Counted from the first letter of the stretch, positions 51,826 to 61,617 are shown. The stretch: 64,000 bases of DNA from Helicobacter mustelae (GCF_900476215.1 NZ_LS483446.1:1426001-1490000), one strand, 5' to 3'. The notes: generated by a model not told the origin, from the letters alone. Program-made: numbers and translations.

Positions 51826-54642
51826 TTAGTATTTTTTGCGCTTCATAGAGGCAAGCTCCTTTGCCAAAAACTTCCCCGTATAACTCCCGCTGCTTTGATG
51901 ATCTCTAGCGACCTTCTCCACGCTTCCACAATCCACCAACTTCCCTCCCCTATCCCCTCCCTCAGGACCGATGTCAATGATATAGTCTGCATTTTTAATC
52001 ATGTCAAGATTATGCTCAATCACCACCACAGAATTCCCAAGATTGACCAAATCATGCAAAACCTTAGTGAGGCGATCCACATCAGCAAAATGCAACCCCG
52101 TGGTGGGCTCATCCAAGATATAGAGCGTCTTTCCCGTGTCCCTGCGTCCCAATTCTTTGGCAAGCTTGATTCTCTGGGCCTCACCACCACTCAAAGTCAC
52201 AGCATTTTGCCCCAGAGTGATATAGCCAAGGCCCACTTCCTGCAGGGTTTTGAGGCGGGAGGCGATTTTTGGAATCTTGCAAAAAAATTCCAGGGCCTCA
52301 TCCACACTCATTGCCAGCACATCGGCAATGGACTTGCCCTTGTAGCGGATCTCTAGGGTCTGGGGATTGTATTTTGCCCCATTGCAAGCATCGCATTTCA
52401 CCATCACATCGGGCAAAAAATGCATCTCAATCTTGATTTCGCCCTCGCCCTGGCATTTCTCACAACGCCCACCTTTGACATTGAAGCTAAATCTCCCCAC
52501 GCCATAGCCTAGAATCTTTGCTTCTTTCACTTCGCTAAAAAGCACTCGGATGTCATCCATCACGCTGGTGTAGGTGGCAGGATTGCTGCGAGGAGTGCGA
52601 CCAATAGGGCTTTGATCTAGATAGATCACCTTGTCTAGATGTTCCAGCCCCAAAATCTCCACCCCATCGCATTTTTTGATTTTTCTTGCGTGATTAAGTA
52701 GCTCTTGGGTCACAGGAAGAAGTGTCTGCAAAATAAGAGAGCTCTTGCCACTCCCACTCACCCCCGTGACGCACACAAAATTAGAAAGAGGAATTTTGAC
52801 ATTGAGATTTTTGATGTTGTTGATGTTGGCATTTTTGATCTCTAAGAAATTTTTCTGCCCCCGCTCGTGGGGGTAGAGGATTTCTTTTTGGCGTTTGATG
52901 TATTGGGCGGTTTGGGTGTTGGATTTTAGCATGGATGACACATTGCCACAAAACACAATCTCCCCTCCATTTTTCCCAGCTCCAGGGCCGATGTCAATGA
53001 TATAGTCTGCATGCCTGATGGTCTCCCTATCATGTTCCACAACGATAACGCTATTTCCCTTTTCCTGTAGGCTTCGCAGGGTTTTAATCAATTTCATAGT
53101 ATCTCGCTCATGCAATCCAATACTTGGCTCATCTAGTACATACATCACGCCTGTAAGCCCGCTGCCAATCTGGCTAGCAATGCGGATGCGCTGACTTTCA
53201 CCCCCGCTAATAGTGCGCGCATCCCTTCCAAGGCTAAGATACCCCAGCCCCACATCATAGAGAAAAAACAAACGCTCTCTAATTTCTTTGAAAATACTTT
53301 GGGCAATGAAATGCTGCTGCTCGCTAAGATGGGAGAAATTTTCCTCCTCCATAAAAAAATGATAGACCTCTTCAATGGGCATGTCAATAATCTCCCCAAT
53401 ACCCTTTCCACCGACTTTCACAGCCAAAGAAGAAGCCTTGAGACGGTGGGAGTGGCAGGTGGGGCAGGGCTTCTCGCTCATATAATCTCCCAAATCCCTC
53501 TCATCCTTAAATAATTCATAAGCAATCTGCAAAATCCCCCGCCAAGGGCGTCTGAGTGTAGAATTTTTCCATGCAAATTCCACCTCGATGCTATTTCCAT
53601 AAAGCAGGCTATTTTGCTCCTCTTCAGTGCATTCCTCAAAACTGTTGTTGGGATTGATGGCATTGGCTCTGCAAAAACCTGCAAATAATTCTGCGTAATA
53701 ATTGCGATTAAATCCAAAAATCACCTTAATCCCGCCTTTATTAAGCGGCAGGGATTTATCCAAAATCTTTTTGAGATCAATGCTATATTTACTTCCCAGC
53801 CCACCGCAGTCCTCGCATGCACCCTTGGGGGAATTGAAAGAAAAGCTTAGGGGCTCAAGCTTTTCAAAACTCACCTTGCAGCCAAAACAAGCCAGATGCT
53901 CACTATAATGCACCACCCTCCCCTCATCTAAAATCTCAATCTCCACCTCACCAAAAGACTCCTTCAAAGCCCTCTCGATGGCCTGAGCCAGGCGAGAGTG
54001 ATTTTCCTCATGCAACACCACTCGATCGATTACGATTTTAATCGTGTGTTTTTTGTTTTTATTGAGCTTGATATCCTCATCCAGACGCACGATCTCCCCA
54101 TCAATATGCGCGCGCACAAAACCCTTTTGGCGCAGGGCCTCTAGTTTTTCTCCAAAGCTTCCTTTTTTTTCTTTGATTAATGGAGCAAGGATGATGAGCT
54201 TTGTTTTTTCCCTAAGCTTTAGCACCTCAGAAATGATGTCTGTCTGAGTCATTTGAGAGATGGGATTCCCACACAAATGGCAGTGCTGCAAGCCCACCCG
54301 CGCAAAAAGCAATCGGAAATAATCATAGATTTCTGTGATGGTTCCTACTGTGGAGCGGGGGTTTTTGGAGGTGGTTTTTTGATCAATGGCAATGGCTGGC
54401 GTGAGTCCCTCGATCTTGTCGACATTGGGCTTGCCCACCTTGTCAAGGAATTGGCGCGCATAGCTAGAGAGGGATTCGATATAACGCCGCTGCCCCTCTG
54501 CATAGAGCGTGTCAAATGCCAGCGTGCTCTTGCCACTCCCACTAAGGCCAGTAAAAACAACCAATTGATTCTTGGGAATCTCTACATTGATGTTTTTTAA
54601 ATTATGCTCTTTTGCGCCAAAAACCTTGATAGTATTTTCCAA
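51826..54642 (-). CDS. uvrA: UvrABC excinuclease subunit A
   Basis: This 938-residue damage sensor has two ABC modules, each with a zinc finger. The first has Walker A FTGLSGSGKSTLAFDTLYAE with CHLCGNPIS and CFGC-type cysteines (ACFGCKVSFEKLE). The signature TISGGESQRIRIASQIGSGL comes first, then the second Walker A TGVSGSGKSSLILQTLLPV, zinc module CEKCQGEGEIKIEMHFL with CDACNGAKYN, signature TLSGGEAQRIKLAKELGRRD, and DEPTTGLHFAD. Length is normal. Confidence 0.98.
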   Translation of the reverse strand: MENTIKVFGAKEHNLKNINVEIPKNQLVVFTGLSGSGKSTLAFDTLYAEGQRRYIESLSSYARQFLDKVGKPNVDKIEGLTPAIAIDQKTTSKNPRSTVGTITEIYDYFRLLFARVGLQHCHLCGNPISQMTQTDIISEVLKLREKTKLIILAPLIKEKKGSFGEKLEALRQKGFVRAHIDGEIVRLDEDIKLNKNKKHTIKIVIDRVVLHEENHSRLAQAIERALKESFGEVEIEILDEGRVVHYSEHLACFGCKVSFEKLEPLSFSFNSPKGACEDCGGLGSKYSIDLKKILDKSLPLNKGGIKVIFGFNRNYYAELFAGFCRANAINPNNSFEECTEEEQNSLLYGNSIEVEFAWKNSTLRRPWRGILQIAYELFKDERDLGDYMSEKPCPTCHSHRLKASSLAVKVGGKGIGEIIDMPIEEVYHFFMEEENFSHLSEQQHFIAQSIFKEIRERLFFLYDVGLGYLSLGRDARTISGGESQRIRIASQIGSGLTGVMYVLDEPSIGLHERDTMKLIKTLRSLQEKGNSVIVVEHDRETIRHADYIIDIGPGAGKNGGEIVFCGNVSSMLKSNTQTAQYIKRQKEILYPHERGQKNFLEIKNANINNIKNLNVKIPLSNFVCVTGVSGSGKSSLILQTLLPVTQELLNHARKIKKCDGVEILGLEHLDKVIYLDQSPIGRTPRSNPATYTSVMDDIRVLFSEVKEAKILGYGVGRFSFNVKGGRCEKCQGEGEIKIEMHFLPDVMVKCDACNGAKYNPQTLEIRYKGKSIADVLAMSVDEALEFFCKIPKIASRLKTLQEVGLGYITLGQNAVTLSGGEAQRIKLAKELGRRDTGKTLYILDEPTTGLHFADVDRLTKVLHDLVNLGNSVVVIEHNLDMIKNADYIIDIGPEGGDRGGKLVDCGSVEKVARDHQSSGSYTGKFLAKELASMKRKKY

Positions 54643-54716
54643 ATCATCCTCTTTGCTTGTAAGAAATTTATAATAAATCTAGAATTCTATAACAATTCAT
54701 TAAAAACGAAACAGTC

Positions 54717-55418
54717 TTAATGGGCTGGCGAAAAACTGAGCGTGGAAGTGAGCTGCAATGTGTCTGCAAAGCGATCAAGCTGGGGTTTTTTCACACTCAC
54801 TCCAATAATCTGCAATCCATCCTGGGATTTGCGCAACCTAATCTTTGCCCTGCCCTCTTCATCTGTCTTTAATGATTTGATATCCCCTACCTGATCTTCA
54901 AAACCCAATCCCCCCATGGGCTTGCCTTGATAAAATACCTGCACCTCAAGCTCTTGATTTTCTCGCAATTTTAGAGGATTTTGCAATGGCACAATCTCTA
55001 GATCCATGCCAATGGGCTTGGCAAATGCGTCATTCCAGGCCAAAATATTTTTGCTTAATTTATAGATCTTGCGGGTTTGTGTGATGGCATTGCCATTTTT
55101 GTCTTGGATTCTATCGCGCCTTTGTGGATAGGGCTTCCCATCCTTATCAAAGCTGTAATATCCAAAATCATAATGCAGGGCAATCAAAGCAGGCTTGGCA
55201 CCAAAAAAGAGCTTATTCTTTTGATAATCATAACCCGCCTTAATTTTTTTACCATCTCCATCCTTGGCCCAAACACCAAAAACATTCTGATTTTGGTAGC
55301 TACCCCAATGTCCATCCGCCCAAAATCGGATTTTGTAATCTTGATGATCCCAAGAAACCACAAACTGATGCGCAAATCCAAACGATGCACACAAAAGCAA
55401 AGAGAAAAATTTTTTCAT
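54717..55418 (-). CDS. DUF4198 periplasmic protein (Co/Ni-type nikel-related)
   Basis: This 233-residue secreted protein has a signal peptide (MKKFFSLLLCASFGFA, cut after FGFA) and the DUF4198 build: an early HQFVVSWDHQDYKIRFWADG, DYQKNKLFFGAKPALIALHY, MDLEIVPLQNPLKLRENQEL and the C-terminal GEDQ-like GFEDQVGDIKSLKTDEEGRA with a Greek-key strand order. DUF4198 proteins are linked to nickel or cobalt uptake loci in some genomes; here no transporter gene lies beside it, so metal binding is inference. The start at 55418 fits the signal peptide; longer in-frame starts are rejected. Confidence 0.7.
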   Translation of the reverse strand: MKKFFSLLLCASFGFAHQFVVSWDHQDYKIRFWADGHWGSYQNQNVFGVWAKDGDGKKIKAGYDYQKNKLFFGAKPALIALHYDFGYYSFDKDGKPYPQRRDRIQDKNGNAITQTRKIYKLSKNILAWNDAFAKPIGMDLEIVPLQNPLKLRENQELEVQVFYQGKPMGGLGFEDQVGDIKSLKTDEEGRAKIRLRKSQDGLQIIGVSVKKPQLDRFADTLQLTSTLSFSPAH

Positions 55419-55797
55419 AATAATCCTTGATTGAAGAGATAAGCCTTTATTATTGCCAAAAAAAGTAATGATTGCACTATGGATCTTGCAAAGCAACTCT
55501 AGCATGATAGCCCCACAAATCCCTAGTATCACAGAGATGTGCGAGGTAAGTAGCGCAGGGAGAGATGGGGTGGCACTAGCGCGCATCTGCTAGTTAAAAA
55601 GTGGGGGTTTGGGATGAAAAAAAGCGCGGGGTGTGGATAAACCACAGAAACAAAATCAGAAGGGGCAAAAACAACAATTAAACATAGGAGAAAACTAGGG
55701 AAGCCAGGACTTGAAATAATAAAAGCGACAAAAACAAAAAAGCAATCAAAGGTTGAGGAGAAAAAGACCCAGAAGCCCTTAGGCTTCCAAGTCAGGA
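55419..55797. other. Gap between the DUF4198 gene and the BI-1 gene, with terminator
   Basis: No gene was seen in these 379 bp. A perfect hairpin at 55772–55787 (GAAGCC, loop CTTA, GGCTTC), read on the minus strand just after the BI-1 stop, is followed by a T-rich run (TGGGTCTTTTTC) and should terminate the BI-1 transcript. The remainder is A+G-rich and uneventful. Confidence 0.6.
55772..55787 (-). terminator. Intrinsic-type terminator of the BI-1 gene
   Basis: A perfect 6-bp stem (GAAGCC/GGCTTC) with a 4-nt loop lies 10 bases beyond the stop codon. On the minus strand it is followed by GTCTTTTTC. Confidence 0.7.
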
Positions 55798-56487
55798 TTA
55801 GTCATCTCGACTGCCAAGAAGGCCTGTAAGCTGCAGAATCACGATGAAAATATTCAAAAAATCCAGATAGAGATTTAGGGCTGCATCTACGGGGCTGTCA
55901 TAAAGTCCGCGCATCATATTCTGCGTATCATAGGCCACAAAAAGACTAAATAGGATCGCTGAAGCGCCAGCGATGACAATCTGGAACACAGGGGACTTCA
56001 AGAGGAAGTAATTCAGCAAGGAACAAACAATCACCACAAGCAGCGCGATAAAGAGCATTTTCCCCATGTTTGCGAGATCGCTTTTGGTTTTGAGTGCAAA
56101 AATGCTCATCACACCAAAGATGATTGTAGTCATGCCAAGCGCCTGCCACACCGCACTCATCCCACTTTTCATGATCACAAACCCTAGCAATGGGACAAGT
56201 GTCACTCCTGTGAGTGTGGTGAAGATGAAGAGCATGGCTACATTGATACCAGGCTTGCTCTTAGAGAAAATCAAACCCAAAAAGGCAAGAATTTCTGCGA
56301 TGAAAAACACCCATTTATTTTGCACGACCATTTCAAAATTCTGCAGTCCAATCACAGAACCAATCGTAGCAAATAACAAGCTTGCGCAGAAAAATTTATA
56401 AGTGGTCTTTACAAAATTCACCATCGCGCTTTCGCTAGCAAAAGCTCTTGTTTGTTCAAAACTACCAACTCTATCGTATAAACTCAT
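55798..56487 (-). CDS. Bax inhibitor-1 (BI-1/YccA) family membrane protein
   Basis: This 229-residue protein has about seven membrane helices: FKFFCASLLFATIGSVIGLQ-like start, then NKWVFFIAEILAFLGLIFSK, INVAMLFIFTTLTGVTLVPL and ALNLYLDFLNIFIVILQLTG. The family motif AYDTQNMMRGL and the final D-N-YLDFLNIFI helix are present. YccA/BI-1 homologues act as calcium or proton-leak channels or FtsH modulators; the bacterial role is not settled. A TAGTAT -10 box (minus) and AAGGAG site precede the ATG. I recall it next to gap in H. pylori, as here. Confidence 0.9.
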   Translation of the reverse strand: MSLYDRVGSFEQTRAFASESAMVNFVKTTYKFFCASLLFATIGSVIGLQNFEMVVQNKWVFFIAEILAFLGLIFSKSKPGINVAMLFIFTTLTGVTLVPLLGFVIMKSGMSAVWQALGMTTIIFGVMSIFALKTKSDLANMGKMLFIALLVVIVCSLLNYFLLKSPVFQIVIAGASAILFSLFVAYDTQNMMRGLYDSPVDAALNLYLDFLNIFIVILQLTGLLGSRDD

Positions 56488-57127
56488 TTTTACTCCTTAC
56501 AAATGTAAAAGTCACCAATACTACAGAAACTCTGTTAAAAATACGTAAACTCCAAAAACCCTCAAAAGCACCCTTCAACAAAAAGAAAAATTTTTGCAAA
56601 TCCTAGCAGAAGAGGCGTGGCTTGAGGAATGCGCGCATTTAACAGAGTATTGCAATGCATGGAAATTTTAGCAGGGTTGGGATTGTGAAGGAGTGCAGAG
56701 TTTTGGGAGTTGATTTGCTAGGGTTTCCTTGCACATGAAACTGCTGGGTTTGTGGGTTTTGTCTGTGAGAGGGGATTGCACTGCTACCCCCACCCCAAGC
56801 TCCACAACCCTGCCATTTGATGATTTGACACCTATCCCTCTTGTATGCCTCTACCATCCCTGCGGCTCTAGCGGGATTTTTCTCTGCCTGCAGCCTTGTT
56901 TGTTTGAAATTTTAGGAATCTTTGATAGCAAAAGCACATTATTTTGCTAAGATTTCCCAAAACTTTGCTAAAAATCATAGGGAATTCCAAAGCCCCCATG
57001 TTTGCAAACAAGAACAAAATGCGCCAGAGAATGCGCCCTTAAGATTTTATTAAAAAGTAGAGGAAGCAATTGCGCTAGAAACTAAAGGAAAGTCAGGGAA
57101 AACTAGGAAGGCTAGACAAATACAAAC
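56488..57127. other. Long gene-free gap between the BI-1 gene and gap
   Basis: This 640-bp gap holds the BI-1 promoter (left end) and the leader of gap (right end). No open frame with coding character and no RNA gene was recognised. A palindromic GTTTGCAAAC lies near 57004–57013. An AAAGG motif precedes the gap start, but it is placed about 30 bases upstream. Nothing else could be supported. Confidence 0.4.
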
Positions 57128-58120
57128 ATGGCAGAAAAAATAAAAATCGCAATCAATGGTTTTGGCAGATTGGGGAGAAGCATTGCGCGGGTGATTTGTT
57201 TGCAAAAAGACATGGAACTCATCGCCATCAATGATGTGGGCGAATGGGAAATCCTTTCTTATCTTTTGGCCCATGATAGCATTCATGGCCCCTTCCCAAA
57301 GAGCGTGAATTATGAACAAAATGCACTTTCCCTCGATGGCAAAAAAATCCGCATCACCAATCACCAAGATCCCAAACAAATAGAATTTGGCGATGCAGAT
57401 ATCATCATCGAGTCTTCTGGCAAATTTCTGCATACTAGGGATTTTGTCCATCATCTAGAAAAAGGCGCAAAAAAAGTCATCCTCTCCTCACCCAGCAATG
57501 ATGATATGCCCACCTTTGTACTAGGGGCAAATCACCAGGAATACCAGGGGCAAAGCATCATCTCCAATGCCTCCTGCACCACCAACTGTCTCGCACCAAT
57601 TTGTGATATTTTAGAGCGGCATTTTGGCATCATCTCTGCAAACATCCTCACCATCCACAGCTACACCAATGACCAAAATCTCCTCGATGGCGTACACAGA
57701 GACAAGCGTCGTTCACGCGCTGCTGCTAGCAACATCATCCCCACCTCTACAGGTGCTGCAAAAAATCTCTACAAAGTCCTCCCCAGCCTCAAGGGAAAAC
57801 TCCATGGCCATAGCGTGCGCGTCCCAGTAAGCGATGTCTCTTTGCTAGATCTCAATCTCTGGCTCAAGCAAACACCAAGCATCCCTGAGCTGCATGCACT
57901 TTTTTTGGATTATGCCAAAAACAGCCTGCAAGGGATCTTACAACTGGATTTTGATTTTGGCGTGAGCAGTGATTTCTTGCACAACCCCCATAGCTGCATC
58001 ATCGCCAATGATCTAAGCTTTGAGGTGGGAGGACTGCTCAAGATCATGGCATGGTATGATAATGAGTGGGGATATTCCAACCGCATCATTGAGCTAGCAC
58101 GCTACATTCATCAAAGATAA
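57128..58120 (+). CDS. gap: Glyceraldehyde-3-phosphate dehydrogenase
   Basis: This 330-residue enzyme interconverts glyceraldehyde-3-phosphate and 1,3-bisphosphoglycerate. INGFGRLGRSIARVI holds the NAD-binding motif, and IISNASCTTNCLAPICDIL holds the catalytic Cys. The downstream HSYTNDQNLLDGVHRDKRRSR and RAAASNIIPTSTGAAK, with the final WYDNEWGYSNRI, are complete. The gene is followed five bases later by the aminotransferase. No clear phosphoglycerate kinase neighbour is seen. Confidence 0.97.
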   Translation: MAEKIKIAINGFGRLGRSIARVICLQKDMELIAINDVGEWEILSYLLAHDSIHGPFPKSVNYEQNALSLDGKKIRITNHQDPKQIEFGDADIIIESSGKFLHTRDFVHHLEKGAKKVILSSPSNDDMPTFVLGANHQEYQGQSIISNASCTTNCLAPICDILERHFGIISANILTIHSYTNDQNLLDGVHRDKRRSRAAASNIIPTSTGAAKNLYKVLPSLKGKLHGHSVRVPVSDVSLLDLNLWLKQTPSIPELHALFLDYAKNSLQGILQLDFDFGVSSDFLHNPHSCIIANDLSFEVGGLLKIMAWYDNEWGYSNRIIELARYIHQR

Positions 58121-58124
58121 GACC

Positions 58125-59273
58125 ATGCAGATTCCCTTTCTTGATCTTACTTCTTTGAACAAGCCTTATTTCTCACCATTTCTCAGGCGCACAAAAGAGA
58201 TTTTTGCTCAGAGTGATTTTATCAATGGAGCAGCATGCAAGCAGTTTGAGCAGGAATTTGCTCGCTACATTGGTGCGCGATACTGCCTGGGAGTGGGCAA
58301 TGGCACAGATGCGCTAGAGATTGCCATCAAGGCCTTGAATCTACCAAAGGGCAGCCAAATCATCCTCCCAGCCAATACCTTCAAGGCATCTTGTGAGGCA
58401 ATCTTAAACACGGGGCATAAGGCTGTGATTGTGGATTGCAACGAAGATTACACCATCAATATCCCCTCACTAAAAAGAGCCCTCACTCCAGGCAGCGCGG
58501 CAATCCTAGTGGTACATCTTTATGGCAGAATCTGTGACATGGCATCCATTCTAGAGATTGCTAGAAGCTATGAATTAGCCCTGATTGAAGACTGCTCCCA
58601 GGCTCATGGCGCAAGGATTAAAATCGGGAATAAAATGCTTTTTGCAGGAAATATTGGAGACATCGCTACCTTTAGCTTTTATCCCAGCAAAAATTTGGGT
58701 GCCATCGGGGATGGGGGCTGCATCCTAAGCAATGACAAAAATTTAATTTCTAGATGTCAAAACATCGCCAATCACTGCCCAAATCCTCAGGAAAAAATCC
58801 ACTTCATCGGCAGAAATTCCCGCCTAGATTCCCTGCAAGCCGCATTTTTGTCACTAAAATTGCCAGATTTGGAGGCCCAAAACCAACATCGCCAAAAAAT
58901 CGCTAAGCTCTATAGAGAAAAACTCTGCAACATCCATGCCCTTGTTTTGCCCCAAATCCCGGTGTTTGCTCATCAATGCGTGTGGCATTTGTATGTGGTA
59001 CGCCTCCAAGGGGAATTAGAAGGAAAGAGAGAGGATCTAATGGAGTTTTTGAGGGAGAGAGGCATAGAGACGCGTGTGCATTATGCGCAAAATCTCACCA
59101 AGCTTAAAGAAATTCACAGCAATATTAGCACCATCACCTCCCCCACTCCCAATGCCAACAATTGGGAGGCCAATCTCCTTTCTTTGCCGATGGGCACCCA
59201 TCTGCAAGAAAAAGATATTATCATCATAGCAGAAAGCATCCAAGCATTTTGCAAACTCATTACAAAGGCATAA
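58125..59273 (+). CDS. DegT/DnrJ/EryC1-family PLP aminotransferase
   Basis: This 382-residue sugar aminotransferase uses a nucleotide-linked keto-sugar. The N-terminus has FLDLTSLNKPYFSPFLRRTK, CLGVGNGTDALEIAIKAL, the PLP Asp region VVHLYGRICDM and LIEDCSQAHGARI, with the Schiff-base Lys in FSFYPSKNLGAIGDGGCILS and then NSRLDSLQAAFLSLKL. It belongs to the VI subfamily of nucleotide-sugar aminotransferases (WecE/QdtB-like). It could supply amino sugars for surface glycans. It follows gap by four bases, which is unusual for its role and argues for an operon of mixed function. Confidence 0.88.
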   Translation: MQIPFLDLTSLNKPYFSPFLRRTKEIFAQSDFINGAACKQFEQEFARYIGARYCLGVGNGTDALEIAIKALNLPKGSQIILPANTFKASCEAILNTGHKAVIVDCNEDYTINIPSLKRALTPGSAAILVVHLYGRICDMASILEIARSYELALIEDCSQAHGARIKIGNKMLFAGNIGDIATFSFYPSKNLGAIGDGGCILSNDKNLISRCQNIANHCPNPQEKIHFIGRNSRLDSLQAAFLSLKLPDLEAQNQHRQKIAKLYREKLCNIHALVLPQIPVFAHQCVWHLYVVRLQGELEGKREDLMEFLRERGIETRVHYAQNLTKLKEIHSNISTITSPTPNANNWEANLLSLPMGTHLQEKDIIIIAESIQAFCKLITKA

Positions 59274-59274
59274 C

Positions 59275-59796
59275 ATGAAATTTTTCTCCATTTTACTAAG
59301 CACATTTTTCTTATTTGGCTGCTTTGGTAGCAAACCTGAGCACAAGGCACTTCCAGCAAGGGCAAAAACCTGCGATAGCCCTCATGCCATCATCACCCCC
59401 CCAACAATCAAAGCAGAAGAAAAAAATGATCTTGCCATCACTCCAGAAAAAGTAAAAGAAGGTCTCAACTACCTTATCCAAGATGGCTGTCTAGTTATTG
59501 GTGAGGGCGCGGATGCCTATAGCCTTGACATCAGCTATGAGAGCGAACTGCACCAACAGCAAGTAAGTCTCCTGGTTGTCAGCGATGAGGAAAACACCGC
59601 AAAACTCACCATTGAGGCCACTTTGAAAAAACAAGGCGTTACAAGGACTTTCAAAAGCACCAAGAATATCTCACACAAGGGTAAGAAAATCCTAGGAATT
59701 GGATCAAACACAGAAATCACCAAAGATGATATTGATGAATTACTCAATAGCACGCTGCTAAATGTCTATGATCAAATCCTAAAGAACATCAAATAG
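59275..59796 (+). CDS. Small lipoprotein of unknown function
   Basis: This 173-residue lipoprotein has a signal peptide and lipobox (STFFLFGCFG, cysteine at residue 16). The mature part has a possible beta-rich domain: GCLVIGEGADAYSLDISYES, then VSLLVVSDEENTAKLTIEAT. It is one base past the aminotransferase stop, so it is probably translated with it. I do not recognise a named family. A 7-bp hairpin lies 16 bases after its stop. Confidence 0.75.
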   Translation: MKFFSILLSTFFLFGCFGSKPEHKALPARAKTCDSPHAIITPPTIKAEEKNDLAITPEKVKEGLNYLIQDGCLVIGEGADAYSLDISYESELHQQQVSLLVVSDEENTAKLTIEATLKKQGVTRTFKSTKNISHKGKKILGIGSNTEITKDDIDELLNSTLLNVYDQILKNIK

Positions 59797-59811
59797 CCCA
59801 AGTTCCCACTA

Positions 59812-59834
59812 AAGCCACTTGATTCCCGTGGCTT
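59812..59834 (+). terminator. Hairpin after the small lipoprotein gene
   Basis: AAGCCAC (59812–59818) and GTGGCTT (59828–59834) form a perfect 7-bp stem with a 9-nt loop, followed by CTTCTTG. It may terminate the gap–aminotransferase–lipoprotein transcript, though the U tract is interrupted. Confidence 0.5.
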
Positions 59835-60194
59835 CTTCTTGTGCCTGCAATGGCATGGGGCTTGGATTTGACAATGGGAATAGCTGTGAGTAGTCTTTGG
59901 ATTTTTGCAAGCACTCAAGATGCAGCGGAGTTAGGATCCTTTGACTTTGGCGACATTAGCGTGGTTTCTTCCCATGGGATGATTAACACAGCGACTCTAT
60001 GAGTTTTGTAATTTGTGTGAATCATACAGACTTGTGAATGGAGGGGTTGTGGTGGATTTTCTCATGGCTATAGCAGAGTTTTCTATCGCAATTCCTTGCG
60101 GAAGTATAGCTTTGGGGGTTTTATAGTGGGTGGTTGAGATTTTTGAAAATCCCAAAAACTCTCGTGGCTTCTTTGTTCCACAGAAGGAATCTGG

Positions 60195-60200
60195 TAGAAT
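60195..60200 (+). promoter_or_regulatory. -10 box of the LysP-type permease gene
   Basis: TGGTAGAAT is an extended -10-type element 36 bases upstream of the ATG at 60237, with a GGGGAGA ribosome site in between. Confidence 0.5.
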
Positions 60201-60236
60201 GTAGGTTTTATTTATTTTAGAATTTTTGGGGAGAAG

Positions 60237-61610
60237 ATGAAGGAAGATTCACAACAAGATTTCCACAGAATTATGAAAAATCGCCATTTGATGATGATTG
60301 CCTTTGGTGGGGTGATTGGCACAGGGCTCTTTGTAGCCACGGGAGAAAATCTCCACCAAGCAGGTGCACTTGGCACACTGCTCTCCTATGCCATTGGCGC
60401 ACTCATTGTATGCACTGTGATGCTGAGCCTTGGGGAGCTCTCTTCTATGTTTCCCAATACTTCAAGTTTTGGCGATTATGCACATCGTTTCATCAGCCCC
60501 AGCACGGGCTATGTGGTCACCTGGCTTTACTGGCTTACCTGGGTGGCGGCACTTGGAGGGGAGTTCACAGCAGTGGGACTATTGATGCAAAAATGGTTTC
60601 CTGATGTGCCCGTGTGGGTATGGGCAAGCATCTTTGGGGTGGTCATTTTTGTGCTCAATATCTGGACGGTGCGCGTGTTTGCCGAAGGAGAATTTATCTT
60701 TAGCGGGATCAAAGTCATCGCGGTGATTTTGTTTTTGCTGCTAGGTTTTGGTGTGATTCTTTACAATGTTTTCCATTTTGGCGTGCGCGAGACCTTTGTG
60801 TATTACTACAAAGATGGCTGGTTCCCCAATGGCCTTTCCGCAATCTTGATGACGATTTTGGCGGTGAATTTTGCCTTTTCTGGCACAGAGGTCATCGGGG
60901 TGGCTGTGGGCGAGACCAAAGACCCGGGAAAAGCCATGCCAAAGGCCATCAATGCCACACTATGGCGCTTGGTGCTGTTTTTCATCGGCACGGTTTTCAT
61001 CATCGCCACCCTCCTGCCCTATGATGATGCACGCCTTAGTACCAGCCCCTTTGTGGCGGTACTAGACAAAATTGGCATCCCCTTTGCAGGCGATATTATG
61101 AATTTCATCATCATCATTGCCATTTTTTCTGTAAGCAATTCTGGACTCTATGCCTCTTCTCGAATGCTCTGGAGCCTAGGAAATACCGGCAAGATCCCCA
61201 GATTCTTTGGCAAGGTCAATCACCGCGGCACACCAGTGAATGCTGTGATCTTCTCCATGCTAGGATCCCTCTCAGCCCTAAGCTCGCTAGTCTTTGCACC
61301 AGAGATTGTCTTCTCCACACTCATTGGAGTCTCTGGCTTCACTTCCATCCTCACCTGGATGTCTGTGAGCCTAGCCCAATACAATTTCCGAAAATCCTGC
61401 AGCCAAGAGATGCTTGCAAAACTGCCTTATAAAACCCCATTCATGCCCTACACGCCCATCATCGCGCTCTTTCTTTGCTCTGCATCCATCATTGGTTGCT
61501 TCTTTGACACCACCCAGAGGATCTCCATCTTTGCTACACTGATTTTTGTGCTTGTGTGCTATGGAACCTATTTCCTCACAGAAAAAAAACCCTCCACAAT
61601 CAATTCCTAG
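60237..61610 (+). CDS. Amino-acid permease, LysP-type (APC superfamily)
   Basis: This 457-residue transporter has twelve hydrophobic segments. Helix 1 carries the APC motif FGGVIGTGLFVATGENLHQA with the unwound glycine stretch. The family signature TSSFGDYAHRFISPSTGYVV, then TWLYWLTWVAALGGEFTAVG, matches LysP. SGTEVIGVAVGETKDPGKAM is the helix 6 region, and YASSRMLWSLGNTGKIPRFF is the loop 8–9 motif. Lysine or another amino acid is a likely substrate. It is slightly shorter than E. coli LysP. Confidence 0.88.
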   Translation: MKEDSQQDFHRIMKNRHLMMIAFGGVIGTGLFVATGENLHQAGALGTLLSYAIGALIVCTVMLSLGELSSMFPNTSSFGDYAHRFISPSTGYVVTWLYWLTWVAALGGEFTAVGLLMQKWFPDVPVWVWASIFGVVIFVLNIWTVRVFAEGEFIFSGIKVIAVILFLLLGFGVILYNVFHFGVRETFVYYYKDGWFPNGLSAILMTILAVNFAFSGTEVIGVAVGETKDPGKAMPKAINATLWRLVLFFIGTVFIIATLLPYDDARLSTSPFVAVLDKIGIPFAGDIMNFIIIIAIFSVSNSGLYASSRMLWSLGNTGKIPRFFGKVNHRGTPVNAVIFSMLGSLSALSSLVFAPEIVFSTLIGVSGFTSILTWMSVSLAQYNFRKSCSQEMLAKLPYKTPFMPYTPIIALFLCSASIIGCFFDTTQRISIFATLIFVLVCYGTYFLTEKKPSTINS

Positions 61611-61617
61611 GAAAAGT

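Larger units (their letters stand above)
59797..60236. other. Gap upstream of the LysP-type gene, with a hairpin and an orphan ORF
   Basis: This 440-bp gap holds a 7-bp hairpin (59812–59834), a short plus-strand open frame at 59850–60002 (50 codons, MAWGLDLTMGIAVSSLWIFA) with no ribosome site or recognised relative, and the LysP promoter at 60195–60200. The string CGTGGCTTCTT occurs twice (near 59828 and 60156). The ORF may be a gene remnant. Confidence 0.45.

Noticed and set aside
57050-57454. 134-codon minus-strand frame over the start of gap
   Set aside because: It is antisense to a certain gap gene with intact motifs; its openness follows from gap codon use.
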